From Cardiobacterium hominis (lineage in GTDB: Bacteria > Pseudomonadota > Gammaproteobacteria > Cardiobacteriales > Cardiobacteriaceae): a DNA stretch of 64,000 nucleotides. The position numbers and the translations under genes were made by a program. The notes beneath the pieces are model-generated. The model worked only from the letters and a program-made list of their open reading frames with translations. It was not told the origin of the DNA and did not search any database. Shown here piece after piece: positions 27,930 through 38,129 of this stretch (position 1 is the first letter of the stretch; each line of letters opens with the position of its first letter). The DNA lies in contig NZ_LR134365.1 of NCBI RefSeq assembly GCF_900637305.1, positions 580,047 through 644,046 on the forward strand, read 5' to 3'.

Positions 27930-28036
27930 TATAACAATCCACACAAAGCCCTGTACGGTGTTGCGTCGCCTCGCCGTACAACCGCGTACTGCCTTCGGCG
28001 ACGCGCCTTGTACAGCACTTTGTGTGAATTGCTATA
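27930..28036. mobile_element. Correia-like (NEMIS-type) miniature element
   Basis: 107 bp with inverted ends TATAACAATCCACACAAAG and CTTTGTGTGAATTGCTATA (right end as read on the plus strand). The interior has GTACGGTGTTGCGTCGCCTCG and GTACTGCCTTCGGCGACGCGCC. These resemble the core of Neisseria Correia elements, and the size equals the short (about 104-108 bp) class. TA dinucleotides lie at both tips. It fills most of the 388-bp gap upstream of the antiporter gene; the rest (27733-27929) is AT-rich with no gene. Confidence 0.65.
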
Positions 28037-28120
28037 TTCCTGAAAGGCGCGGATTTCCATGCAGCAGTTTGCCGCCCAACCCGTTACAATGCCGCTTTTT
28101 CTTTCATTCAGGAGTCTTTC

Positions 28121-29962
28121 ATGGCAGCAGAAGGAGCGGGCGAACTCGTCCGCGTGGTGTCTTTATTGGGCGCGGCGGTGGTCGCCGTGCCTCTTTTCAA
28201 ACGGCTCGGCCTCGGCTCGGTACTCGGCTATCTCGCCGCCGGGCTTGCCATTGGCCCGTTCGGCCTGAAACTGGTTACCGATCCGCACGCCATCATTCAT
28301 ATCGCCGAATTTGGCGTGGTGATGTTTTTGTTCGTCATCGGGCTGGAGATGAAGCCCTCGCATTTGTGGGGGCTGCGCCGCCAGATATTCGGCCTCGGCA
28401 GCCTGCAAGTGGTGGTCTGCGCCATCCTCCTCACCGCCGTCGGGATGCTTTACGGCTTCCCGTGGCAGGTGAGTTTCATCAGCGCGGCGGGCTTCGTCCT
28501 CACCTCGACCGCCATCGTCATGCAGGTGTTGAACGAGCGCGGCGACATCGCCGCCCCGCGTGGGCAACGCATTGTCTCCATTCTCCTTTTTGAAGATTTG
28601 CTGATTGTGCCGCTGCTCGCCATCGTCGCCTTCCTCTCGCCGCTGGAGCCGGTCGGCGAAGCGGTACGGCCACTGTGGCAATCCGCCGCCATCGCCTTCG
28701 GCGCGCTTGCCGCGCTGGTCGTCGCCGGGCTGTTCGTGCTGAACCCACTCTTCCGCATCCTCGCCGCCACCCGCGCGCGCGAAGTGATGACTGCCGCCGC
28801 GCTGTTCGTCGTCCTCGGCGCGGCGCTGCTGATGGAAGCGGGCGGGCTTTCCATGGCGATGGGCGCGTTCGTCGCGGGTGTTCTCCTCTCCGAATCCTCC
28901 TTCCGCCATCAGCTGGAAGCGGATATTGAGCCCTTCCGTGGCCTGCTGCTCGGTCTCTTTTTCCTCGGCGTCGGCATGTCGCTCGATTTGGCCGTGGTCG
29001 CGCGTAACTGGTGGCTGGTTCTCTCCGGCGTGGCCGCGCTGATGGCGACCAAAGCGGCGTGCATCTACGCCGTCGCGCGTCTCGCCAAAAGCAGCCATGC
29101 CGACGCGCTCGACCGCGCGGTGATTATGGCGCAGGGCGGCGAGTTTGCGTTCGTCCTGTTCTCCGGCGCATTGGGCAAAGGGGTGATTGATGAAACGGTC
29201 AACGCCAATATGACGGCGATTGTCGTGCTCTCTATGGTATTTACGCCGCTGATGATTATTCTGCATAACCGTTTTGCGAAAGCTGAAGAAATGGAAACGC
29301 GCGCAGCCGATACCATCGAAGAACAAAATCCGATTCTGATAATTGGCATGGGCAGATTCGGCCAGCACATTCAAAGAATGATACAAATGAGCGGATACGG
29401 AACCACCATCATTGATTTGGATCCGAAGGTGGTTCAGAACTTTACCCAATACGGCGTCAAAACCCATTTTGGTGATGCCTCACGCCATGAATTGCTCATT
29501 GTCGCCGGGATTGAAAAAGCCTGCATGGCTGTCGTCGCCATTGATAACCGCGAACAGGCATTGCAAATTGTCCGCTTTGCCCGCGAGATTAACCCGAACA
29601 TTAAAATCGTCGCCCGCGCCTTTGACCGCCTCCATACCTTTGCCCTCTATCAGGCAGGGGCGGATGACATTGTCCGCGAAGTATTCGATGCCTCTGTCCG
29701 CTCCGGTAAAGGCGCCCTGAAACTGCTCGGCATAAAAAGCGATATTGCCGACAAGATTGCCCATTACTACTTCCATACCGACCGACATGAAATGGTCGAA
29801 CAGGCGCGGGTGCATGACCCGGCGCTGGGGCCATTCCAAAACCAGCAAATGATCGAAATCTCGCAAGCCTATGACATCAGAATGGCGAACGACATCGCCG
29901 CCATCCTGCGCGGTGAAAATGTTGCCCCCGTCGGCAGCGACAACGACACCGACGACGCATAA
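28121..29962 (+). CDS. CPA2-family K+/H+ antiporter with RCK domain (KefB/KefC-like)
   Basis: 613 residues. An N-terminal Na+/H+-exchanger-type membrane domain with about 12 helices (to about 385) contains GYLAAGLAIGPFG, FVIGLEMKP and the long GGEFAFVLFSG helix. A cytosolic TrkA-N/RCK domain follows (about 400-530) with the nucleotide-binding motif LIIGMGRFGQHIQRM and IDLDPKVV. KefB/C systems export potassium with proton uptake under electrophile stress and bind glutathione adducts at the RCK domain. A kefF-like oxidoreductase lies 1.3 kb upstream in the inserted cassette on the other strand. ATG 28121 has CAGGAG 6 bp upstream. Confidence 0.92.
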   Translation: MAAEGAGELVRVVSLLGAAVVAVPLFKRLGLGSVLGYLAAGLAIGPFGLKLVTDPHAIIHIAEFGVVMFLFVIGLEMKPSHLWGLRRQIFGLGSLQVVVCAILLTAVGMLYGFPWQVSFISAAGFVLTSTAIVMQVLNERGDIAAPRGQRIVSILLFEDLLIVPLLAIVAFLSPLEPVGEAVRPLWQSAAIAFGALAALVVAGLFVLNPLFRILAATRAREVMTAAALFVVLGAALLMEAGGLSMAMGAFVAGVLLSESSFRHQLEADIEPFRGLLLGLFFLGVGMSLDLAVVARNWWLVLSGVAALMATKAACIYAVARLAKSSHADALDRAVIMAQGGEFAFVLFSGALGKGVIDETVNANMTAIVVLSMVFTPLMIILHNRFAKAEEMETRAADTIEEQNPILIIGMGRFGQHIQRMIQMSGYGTTIIDLDPKVVQNFTQYGVKTHFGDASRHELLIVAGIEKACMAVVAIDNREQALQIVRFAREINPNIKIVARAFDRLHTFALYQAGADDIVREVFDASVRSGKGALKLLGIKSDIADKIAHYYFHTDRHEMVEQARVHDPALGPFQNQQMIEISQAYDIRMANDIAAILRGENVAPVGSDNDTDDA

Positions 29963-30005
29963 ACCGCACCACCCTCCACCACAAAAAACAAAAAAGGAAC
30001 CCGTC

Positions 30006-30500
30006 ATGAAGCACAAAACCCCTGCGGCGCTTGCCGCCTGGAACCTCTACCCGCTGACACGCGACCCGGCGATTATCGCCTTTCTCGTGAAAAACGACGG
30101 CGACGACATCCTCGCGCAAGCGCGCGATCTGCTCGAGCAAAGCTGGCAGGGCGGGGCTGACCCGGCGCTGGCCACCGCGCTGCAAAGCCGCCTGATTGAC
30201 TACCTCTGGGAGAAAAACGACGACGAAAACGGCGAACAGGGCGCGATTGAGCTGCTCTCGGCGCTGGAGGCTCTGTGCCGCGACCTGCTCGCAGGCGGCA
30301 ACCGTGCGCAAAAGGCGGCGGAAAACGCGCTGGATTACCGCCTGAATTATCTGGCGGAAAGCGGCGATGCTGCCGCGCTCGCCGAAGTGCAGCGCCAACT
30401 GCAAGAGCAGCGCGCGACGCTCGCCAAGAGCAGCGGCAAAGCCATCGCGCTCGGCAGCGATCAGGAAGCGCTACTCACCGTGTTGGGTGCGGCGCGTTAA
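30006..30500 (+). CDS. Hypothetical cytosolic protein downstream of the antiporter
   Basis: 164 residues, helical and acidic (YLWEKNDDENGEQGAIELLSALEALCRDLLAG), without signal peptide or membrane helix. The LLSALEALCRDLLAG segment faintly resembles DUF416/YjaG-like proteins, but I would not assign it. ATG 30006 has AAAAGGA 8 bp upstream. It starts 43 bp behind the antiporter gene and ends at a terminator, so the two are probably cotranscribed. Confidence 0.7.
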   Translation: MKHKTPAALAAWNLYPLTRDPAIIAFLVKNDGDDILAQARDLLEQSWQGGADPALATALQSRLIDYLWEKNDDENGEQGAIELLSALEALCRDLLAGGNRAQKAAENALDYRLNYLAESGDAAALAEVQRQLQEQRATLAKSSGKAIALGSDQEALLTVLGAAR

Positions 30501-30526
30501 ATGTTCGCGTTGGTAGGGCAGTGAAA

Positions 30527-30554
30527 GAAAAACCCCGCAGTAGCGGGGTTTTTT
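30527..30554. terminator. Bidirectional terminator
   Basis: AACCCCGC/GCGGGGTT stem with AGTA loop, A-run left and T-run right, between convergent genes. Confidence 0.85.
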
Positions 30555-30567
30555 GTGGGTGCGGGTG

Positions 30568-31014
30568 TTATCGCGCGGGGCGGAATTGTAGTTCGATGCC
30601 GTCGCCGCTGATGGTGAGTTGGTCGCCTTCGCGCTTCAGGTTGTTGACGACGCGCATCGCTTCCAAATAGTCGCTTTCAAGGCGCATCGCTTCCATCGGT
30701 CCTGCCATGAGGGTGGTGGTCGGCGGTTCGTCCGGGTGTTCGATGGTGTTGCCGCGGATTTTTACCGGCACGCGGTAGTGGTTGATGGCGGAGATGCCGG
30801 TGAAGGCGTCTTTGTCTTGTTTGAGGGTGATTTTGCCGTCTTGGACGTTTAGGGTTTTGCCTTTGACTTGTCCGGCAACGAGTATCCATTCGCCGCCGTG
30901 TTGCGGGCTGTTGCCGTGGTCGTCGGTAATTTTCAGGGCGTCAGAAGCGCCGCTTTGGCAGGCGGCAAGCAGGAGCGCGGTCATGAGGCCGACGGTTTGG
31001 CTGGTTTTTTTCAT
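30568..31014 (-). CDS. META-domain-like (HslJ-type) lipoprotein
   Basis: 148 residues. The signal peptide MKKTSQTVGLMTALLLAAC has its lipobox Cys at about 19. The META/HslJ pattern appears as GEWILVAGQVKGKTLNV, FTGISAINHYRVPVKIRGN, TTTLMAGPMEAMRLESDYL and a final DQLTISGDGIELQFRP. The usual GCN cysteine is replaced (SAIN). Such lipoproteins are linked to stress and antibiotic tolerance, but without a defined activity. The start overlaps the zapG-like gene by 4 bp. Confidence 0.8.
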   Translation of the reverse strand: MKKTSQTVGLMTALLLAACQSGASDALKITDDHGNSPQHGGEWILVAGQVKGKTLNVQDGKITLKQDKDAFTGISAINHYRVPVKIRGNTIEHPDEPPTTTLMAGPMEAMRLESDYLEAMRVVNNLKREGDQLTISGDGIELQFRPAR

Positions 31015-31718
31015 GGCGTTTTTCCTTGGTTGTTATGCAGATGGCGTTTGACCGCTTCTTGCGGGCTTTCGTTTTTGTCTGTTTCAGCGGGTGCGGGTTT
31101 GGCAGGCGCTGCTGTTTTTGCAGGCTCTGCGGCAGCGGGTTTGGCAGGCGGCGTTGTTTTTGCGGGTTCTGCAGCGGCAGCGGGTTTAGCGGGCGCTGTT
31201 GTTTTTGCGGGTTCTGCGGCGGCGGGTTTGGCGGGCGGTGTTGCTTTGGCGGGTTCTGCAGCGGCGGGTTTGGCGGGCGGTGTTGTTTTTGCGGGTTCTG
31301 CAGCGGCCGGTTTGGCGGGTGTTTCGGCTTGGGGCGTCTCTATCGGCGCAGCTTTGTCGTTTTCCTGGTTCTGCGCGAGGTAGGCGAGGGTGACGCTTTT
31401 GCCTTGGCGTTTTTCGATTTGTTTTTGCAGGCTTTCTTTGTCCATCAGGGCGCGGGCGCCAGCGCTCAGGTGGTTATAGACGTTTTTGTAGCTGTCGGTG
31501 AGCTGGTCCACCGCGTCGGCGGTTTTGGCGAAGTGGTTGCTGACGTTGTTGCGGTAGTCGGCGAAGGTTTTTTTCAGCGCTTCGTATTCTTTGCGCAGCG
31601 CCTCGCTTTCTTCTTGCAGGTGTTCTGCGTTGCTTTGGTTGGTGTTTTTGATAATCCAGACGAGGACGGCGCCGATGAAGAAGCCGGCGGCTGCGGCGAT
31701 GATGATGTTTTGGTCCAT
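31011..31718 (-). CDS. zapG: ZapG/YhcB-like (DUF1043) protein with a long Pro/Ala/Lys repeat tail
   Basis: 235 residues. The first about 115 match ZapG/YhcB: one N-terminal transmembrane helix (IIIAAAAGFFIGAVLVWII), a coiled coil (ESEALRKEYEALKKTFADYRNNVSNHFAKTADAVDQL) and SYKNVYNHLSAGARALM. ZapG links envelope synthesis to cell division. Unusually, residues about 130-215 are five near-repeats of AAAEPAKTTPPAKP, longer than the tail of E. coli YhcB, followed by a charged end. The tail may span periplasm or cytosol as a disordered linker. The DNA of the repeats (31110-31320) is itself repetitive. Confidence 0.85.
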   Translation of the reverse strand: MDQNIIIAAAAGFFIGAVLVWIIKNTNQSNAEHLQEESEALRKEYEALKKTFADYRNNVSNHFAKTADAVDQLTDSYKNVYNHLSAGARALMDKESLQKQIEKRQGKSVTLAYLAQNQENDKAAPIETPQAETPAKPAAAEPAKTTPPAKPAAAEPAKATPPAKPAAAEPAKTTAPAKPAAAAEPAKTTPPAKPAAAEPAKTAAPAKPAPAETDKNESPQEAVKRHLHNNQGKTP

Positions 31719-31754
31719 AGGGTGCTCCGGTTAGGGTTTGTCGGGATTATAGGG

Positions 31755-32549
31755 TTATTTCGCCGCCACGGCTTTGAAGGTCAAGGTTTGGTCATCATCG
31801 GCGAGGTGCAGCGCTTTGCCGAGGGCGCGGTCTTCGATGACGGCCTGGACGAGGGTTTCGTCCGCGCTGTGACCGTAGTCCAGCAGGGTGCCGACGTGTT
31901 TGTTTTTGGCGTCGTAGAGCGCGCGCTGACCGCTGGCAAGGGCGGGAACGCGGGCGGTGGCGAGGTGGCGGTGGTTTTTGTGTTGGGCGAGCGCTTCGTG
32001 GCCAATGTAGCCGCTTTTGTCGCGACTGAAGCCGCCGAGGGCTTCGAGGTTGAGCGCTTGCGGCAGGATGTGTCCGGCGCTGTCGGCGTAGATTTCCGGG
32101 ATACCCGCGCGGATGCGGGCGGCGTACCAGGCTTCGGCGGGCAGGGCGTCTGCCTGCGGCTGTTCGCTGATAAAGGGGATGACGCCGGGGACGCCGCCGA
32201 TGAGGGTTTTGTCGGCAGCGGTAATCAGGCGCTGTTCGGTACTGGGGTTGTCGCCTGCAAGTGCGCCGAAGTGCAGCGGGGTTTCTGCGATTTGCACTTC
32301 GCGGCCGTCGATGTTTTCGCGGGTTTGCGCAAGGAAGGCGGGGGCGGCCGAGCGTGGCAGGCGCAGCAGGACGCCGTCTGCCCAGGGGAATATCCAGAGG
32401 ACGGCGAGTACTTTGCCGTGCGGGTCGCAGCAGGCGGCGTAGGTCCAGCGTCCTGCGGCGAGGGCGTTCATGTCGCAGGTGAGTTGGTCTTGCAGGAAGG
32501 CGCCGGCGTCTATGCCGGTGGCTTTGAGGATGAGGGTGTCGTCTTTCAT
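31755..32549 (-). CDS. ygfZ: YgfZ/GcvT-like folate-binding protein with a changed signature motif
   Basis: 264 residues. The N-terminal FLQDQLTCDMNAL and CCDPHGKVLAVLWIF blocks and the C-terminal beta-barrel are those of YgfZ, a tetrahydrofolate-using helper for [4Fe-4S] enzymes such as MiaB. The family signature K-G-C-Y-x-G-Q-E reads here KSGYIGHEALA, so the conserved cysteine is missing, as is the usual Gln. Either the protein works differently or a second YgfZ exists. It is divergent from sdhE, the same pairing as ygfZ and ygfY (sdhE) in E. coli. Confidence 0.85.
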   Translation of the reverse strand: MKDDTLILKATGIDAGAFLQDQLTCDMNALAAGRWTYAACCDPHGKVLAVLWIFPWADGVLLRLPRSAAPAFLAQTRENIDGREVQIAETPLHFGALAGDNPSTEQRLITAADKTLIGGVPGVIPFISEQPQADALPAEAWYAARIRAGIPEIYADSAGHILPQALNLEALGGFSRDKSGYIGHEALAQHKNHRHLATARVPALASGQRALYDAKNKHVGTLLDYGHSADETLVQAVIEDRALGKALHLADDDQTLTFKAVAAK

Positions 32550-32691
32550 GTTGTGTGCCTCGCGGATGGATGCACGGCGGGGTATCGCCGTGTTTCGCTG
32601 TGCGTTGATATGTGTGAATATTTGTGATTCGCGCGGTGATATTGTAGCATTCTGCGCTTTGTTAAAAAACTGGAAAGGTTTGGAGGGTTTT

Positions 32692-32925
32692 ATGGACGCA
32701 AGGTTGGCCTGGCTGTCGCGCCGCGGTATTAAGGAGCTGGATTTGGTGCTGCAAGGTTTTTTGCAGGATGGTTATGCGGATGCGACCGCAGCGGAGCAGC
32801 AGGCGTTTGCCGCGCTGTTGGAGTATCAGGATCCGGAGATTCTTGACCGTATTTTTCATGGGGTCGAGGATGAGGACGCGGCGATTGCCGCGCTGGTGCA
32901 GCGTCTGCGGGCAGGGGGGGCATGA
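32692..32925 (+). CDS. sdhE: Succinate dehydrogenase flavinylation factor SdhE
   Basis: 77 residues of the SdhE/SDH5 family, needed for covalent FAD attachment to SdhA and FrdA. The hallmark RRGIKELDLVLQGFL (RGxxE) is intact, followed by FAALLEYQDPEILDRIF. ATG 32692 has TGGAGG 7 bp upstream. A G7 run at 32914-32920 sits in the last codons, so slippage would alter only the last residues and the stop. Confidence 0.9.
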   Translation: MDARLAWLSRRGIKELDLVLQGFLQDGYADATAAEQQAFAALLEYQDPEILDRIFHGVEDEDAAIAALVQRLRAGGA

Positions 32926-32955
32926 AAAACCGCGCGGGGTGAGCGCGCGGTTTTT
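32925..32955. terminator. Bidirectional terminator between sdhE and argG
   Basis: AAAAACCGCGCG/CGCGCGGTTTTT stem with a GGGTGAG loop; it starts directly at the sdhE stop. Confidence 0.85.
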
Positions 32956-32969
32956 GCGGATGGCGGCGT

Positions 32970-35220
<2,251 letters not shown>

Positions 35221-35373
35221 AAAATTTTCCTTGAAGAATCGTGGCGAACTCCCTGATAAACAACACAGGTTTTGGTCCTTGCCTGCCACGGTGAGTCATG
35301 CGGACGTTACTATGTCGTTTCAAAATTGTAATAAAGCACCCGCCAAAAAGCAAAACATTTTTTACTCATGATG

Positions 35374-36117
35374 TTACAGCGCTTCACCCATCGCATCGTT
35401 GGCGCGTTCGGCGTCGCGCAACACATCCAGCGGCACCCGCCCTTCCACCTGCGCGCCGCAACCATCGGCACTCGCCGACAGCGTGCTGCACGACATTATG
35501 AAATCGAACCCCTCCAGCACCGGCTGCTCGCGCGGCTGTCCGTAGCTGCCGTATTCCTGCGCGCCGTGTGCCGTGAGCAGTTCATTAAAGAAAGCGGCAA
35601 AGCGTGGCATGAGCGGCGCGTTCGCCCGCTGGCGGAAACCTGCGGACGGTAACAGCGCCTGCAAATCGTCAGGCAACCACGCGGCGATGCGCTCGCCCTG
35701 GCCGAAATACCAAAAGCGGCGACTGGTCAGCGCGTGCCTGCCTTCTTCCACATCGCGGGCGAAATCGGCGGCAATATGCCCCGACCACGACGGCAGCGGA
35801 TTGCGCCCCTGCGGCGGGAAAATAGCATCCGCCGCATCCAGCACATTGCGCGGCACGCGGCGGCGCTCGCCTGTGCGGCATTGCGCGCTGTAATCCATCC
35901 ACGGCAGCACCGCATCGACGACCAGGGCGAACACCATCCGCACCCGACCATCCTCGTCGGCAAGCCCCAGTAACACATCATCCACCTGCGCCTGCGCCCG
36001 CACCTGCGGCTGCGTCAGAGCAAACGACGCCAGACCGTCGCGGACAAACGGCGCACAGCCGCCGTCAAAAAACACCGGAAACGAAAACAGGCGGGCGTGG
36101 GGCGCAAAAGTGAACAT
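35374..36117 (-). CDS. Hypothetical protein
   Basis: 247 residues from ATG 36117, chosen because GGAGG lies 7 bp upstream; the frame opens five codons earlier. No signal peptide, no membrane helix. Hydrophobic beta-rich N-terminus (MFTFAPHARLFSFPVFFDGG), then QVRAQAQVDDVLLGLADEDGRVRMVFALVVDAVLPWMDY and a tryptophan-rich middle (FWYFGQGERIAAWLPDDL). I do not recognise the family. It is divergent from the SMI1-SUFU gene. Confidence 0.6.
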   Translation of the reverse strand: MFTFAPHARLFSFPVFFDGGCAPFVRDGLASFALTQPQVRAQAQVDDVLLGLADEDGRVRMVFALVVDAVLPWMDYSAQCRTGERRRVPRNVLDAADAIFPPQGRNPLPSWSGHIAADFARDVEEGRHALTSRRFWYFGQGERIAAWLPDDLQALLPSAGFRQRANAPLMPRFAAFFNELLTAHGAQEYGSYGQPREQPVLEGFDFIMSCSTLSASADGCGAQVEGRVPLDVLRDAERANDAMGEAL

Positions 36118-36214
36118 AAACAAAACCTCCATAACAAGAACGGCGGCATTCTACGCGCCAGCCGGTAAAAAAGCCCGTACAATGCCCGGCGAAAACCAAA
36201 ACCCAGACAACCCG

Positions 36215-37939
36215 ATGGACATCGCCGAAAAACTCAAACAATACCTCGAAACCCTTGCGACCCGTGGCCTAAGTGGCGCACTCAATCCCGGCGCGACCGA
36301 AGCCGACCTGAAAAACTTCGAAAGCGAACACGGCATCCGCCTGCCGGAAACCCTGGCAGACGTCTATCGTGCCTTTAACGGCCAAATCCACGACCGCATC
36401 CCGCCGGGCGAACCGCGCTGGCTGGCGCTGGACGAAATCTACGGCAAACAACAAGAATGGCGCGAATTCTGCGAAACCTACTACGGCAACCACTGGCCGC
36501 AAGTGCGCCTGCCGCGCATTGACGCCGAAGGAAAAGCGAAAAACACCCTTTATAACCCCTTCTGGATACCCTTCATGGCGGACAACGAAGGCTTCTACTG
36601 CCTGGACTACGACCCCGAGCCCAATGGCAACAGCGGGCAAGTCCTCTACGCGCAAATCAACACCGAGCCGGAAAACAGCGACATCATCCACCTCGAAGAC
36701 AGCTTCAGCCAGTGGTTTGACAACCACGCGCACGCGCTCACCGCCAACCGCCGTGCCGTCGGCCTCACCACCCTGCTGGACGAATACCTCGCCTGGCAAA
36801 AAGCCAACCCCGCCCTGCCGCTCAACCCGCCAGCCAACCCGAACGACATCCGCATCACAGAACACCTGCACGGCATCCGTTTCCCGGCGAACCTCAAGAA
36901 AATCTGGAACATTTACAACGGCTACAGCGCGCAGACCGCAGAAGGCGAACGCTGGATCGGCCACCACGACATCAGCGCCGTCCAGCAAGAATGGCAACAC
37001 AAACTGCAAGAGCGTCTCGGCAGTGACCCCGAAACCACCCCGCGTCCGGACGCCGACGAATCGCCGCAGACCCAGCCGAACTACATCCACCCGCTGTGGC
37101 TGCCCATCTACCAAAGCGGCGACATCCTCATCGCGCTGGACTACGCGCCGGGCGAAGAAGGCAGCGAAGGCCAGCCGCTGGTTATCTACAACACCGCCGA
37201 CTACGAAATCCTCGCCGAATACGACACCTTCGACGAATGGCTCTACACCTACCTCAGCTACCAACTCTACCCGGAAGACGACCTGCCGGCGCACATCAGT
37301 GCCGCCAGCGCCAGCTACCGCCAAGAAATCATCGCGCATATCGAAAAACACCTCGGCCCCATCAGCGCCACCTTCCGCCGCGAAGACAGCGACAGCCCGG
37401 TCGATCTCCTCTGGTTGCGCCCCAGCGCCAACCGTCCGTATCACACCCTCGTCACCCTCGGCCTCTCCGACCGGCCGATGGACATCCCGGACAGCGTCCC
37501 GCAAAAAACCATGGGCGAGCGCGCCGAGCTGATGATCATGCTGCCGCCCGAATGGAACATCAGTCCGGACAACCTCAATAGCGAACAAGGCTATTGGCCG
37601 ATTGCCTGGCTGACCATGCTCGCCGACTTCGCGCGCACGCCCGGCAACTGGCTGGGCACCGGTTACGTCTTCCCCAACGGCGACCCGATGACAGAAATCG
37701 CCGACACCCCGTTTAGCGGCGTCCTTGTGCTGCCGCCATTTGTCAGCCACCCGCACGAATATTACGCCTTCCACAGCCGCGACGGCACGCGCCTGAACCT
37801 CTACGCGCTCATCCCGCTCTACCCCGGCGAAATCGACCTCAAAAGCGAACAGGGGCTGGACGTCTTGCTCGAACACTTCGACAAAACCGGCATCAACAGT
37901 GAAGTCGTTGATATTCACCGCAAGGACAGCAGCCGTTAA
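36215..37939 (+). CDS. SMI1/KNR4-SMI1/KNR4-SUFU domain protein
   Basis: About 574 residues from ATG 36215 (MDIAEKLKQYLE); an in-frame ATG at 36182 is possible, but it lies at a TACAAT promoter-like sequence. Two SMI1/KNR4 domains cover about residues 25-190 (NFESEHGIRLPETLADVYRAFNG, PFWIPFMADNEGFYCLDYDP) and 200-395 (LHGIRFPANLKKIWNIYNG, LWLPIYQSGDILIALDYAP). The last about 170 residues form a suppressor-of-fused domain (YHTLVTLGLSD, PPEWNI, GYWPIAWLTMLADFARTPGNWLG, FSGVLVLPP). Both families are frequent immunity proteins of polymorphic toxin systems. No toxin gene is adjacent, so an orphan immunity or regulatory role is inferred. Confidence 0.82.
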   Translation: MDIAEKLKQYLETLATRGLSGALNPGATEADLKNFESEHGIRLPETLADVYRAFNGQIHDRIPPGEPRWLALDEIYGKQQEWREFCETYYGNHWPQVRLPRIDAEGKAKNTLYNPFWIPFMADNEGFYCLDYDPEPNGNSGQVLYAQINTEPENSDIIHLEDSFSQWFDNHAHALTANRRAVGLTTLLDEYLAWQKANPALPLNPPANPNDIRITEHLHGIRFPANLKKIWNIYNGYSAQTAEGERWIGHHDISAVQQEWQHKLQERLGSDPETTPRPDADESPQTQPNYIHPLWLPIYQSGDILIALDYAPGEEGSEGQPLVIYNTADYEILAEYDTFDEWLYTYLSYQLYPEDDLPAHISAASASYRQEIIAHIEKHLGPISATFRREDSDSPVDLLWLRPSANRPYHTLVTLGLSDRPMDIPDSVPQKTMGERAELMIMLPPEWNISPDNLNSEQGYWPIAWLTMLADFARTPGNWLGTGYVFPNGDPMTEIADTPFSGVLVLPPFVSHPHEYYAFHSRDGTRLNLYALIPLYPGEIDLKSEQGLDVLLEHFDKTGINSEVVDIHRKDSSR

Positions 37940-37956
37940 ATATCCTGCCAGACGGC

Positions 37957-37981
37957 AAAGTGCGCTTCGGCGCACTTTTTT
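37957..37981 (+). terminator. Rho-independent terminator
   Basis: AAGTGCGC/GCGCACTT stem with UUCG tetraloop and T6. Confidence 0.85.
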
Positions 37982-38129
37982 GTGCCGCGCAGCGTAAAGC
38001 GCGGGCGGCTCGATGAATTTTGCGTAGCCTTCAGCCAAGCTGCGGCTAATCCACCGCGCCTGCTTTTGCGGGTACAATCCGCCCCGTCAGCGACTGCGGT
38101 CGCGTTTTTTTGTTTTCATGAGGTTTTTG

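Noticed and set aside
26207..28121. A kefF-kefC ancillary-subunit operon
   Set aside because: The oxidoreductase resembles KefF and lies near a KefC-like antiporter, but it is on the opposite strand, 1.3 kb away, inside a foreign cassette and behind its own regulator.
28163..29467. 434-codon minus-strand frame opposite the antiporter gene
   Set aside because: His/Asp/Gly/Arg-rich antisense shadow of a membrane-protein gene.
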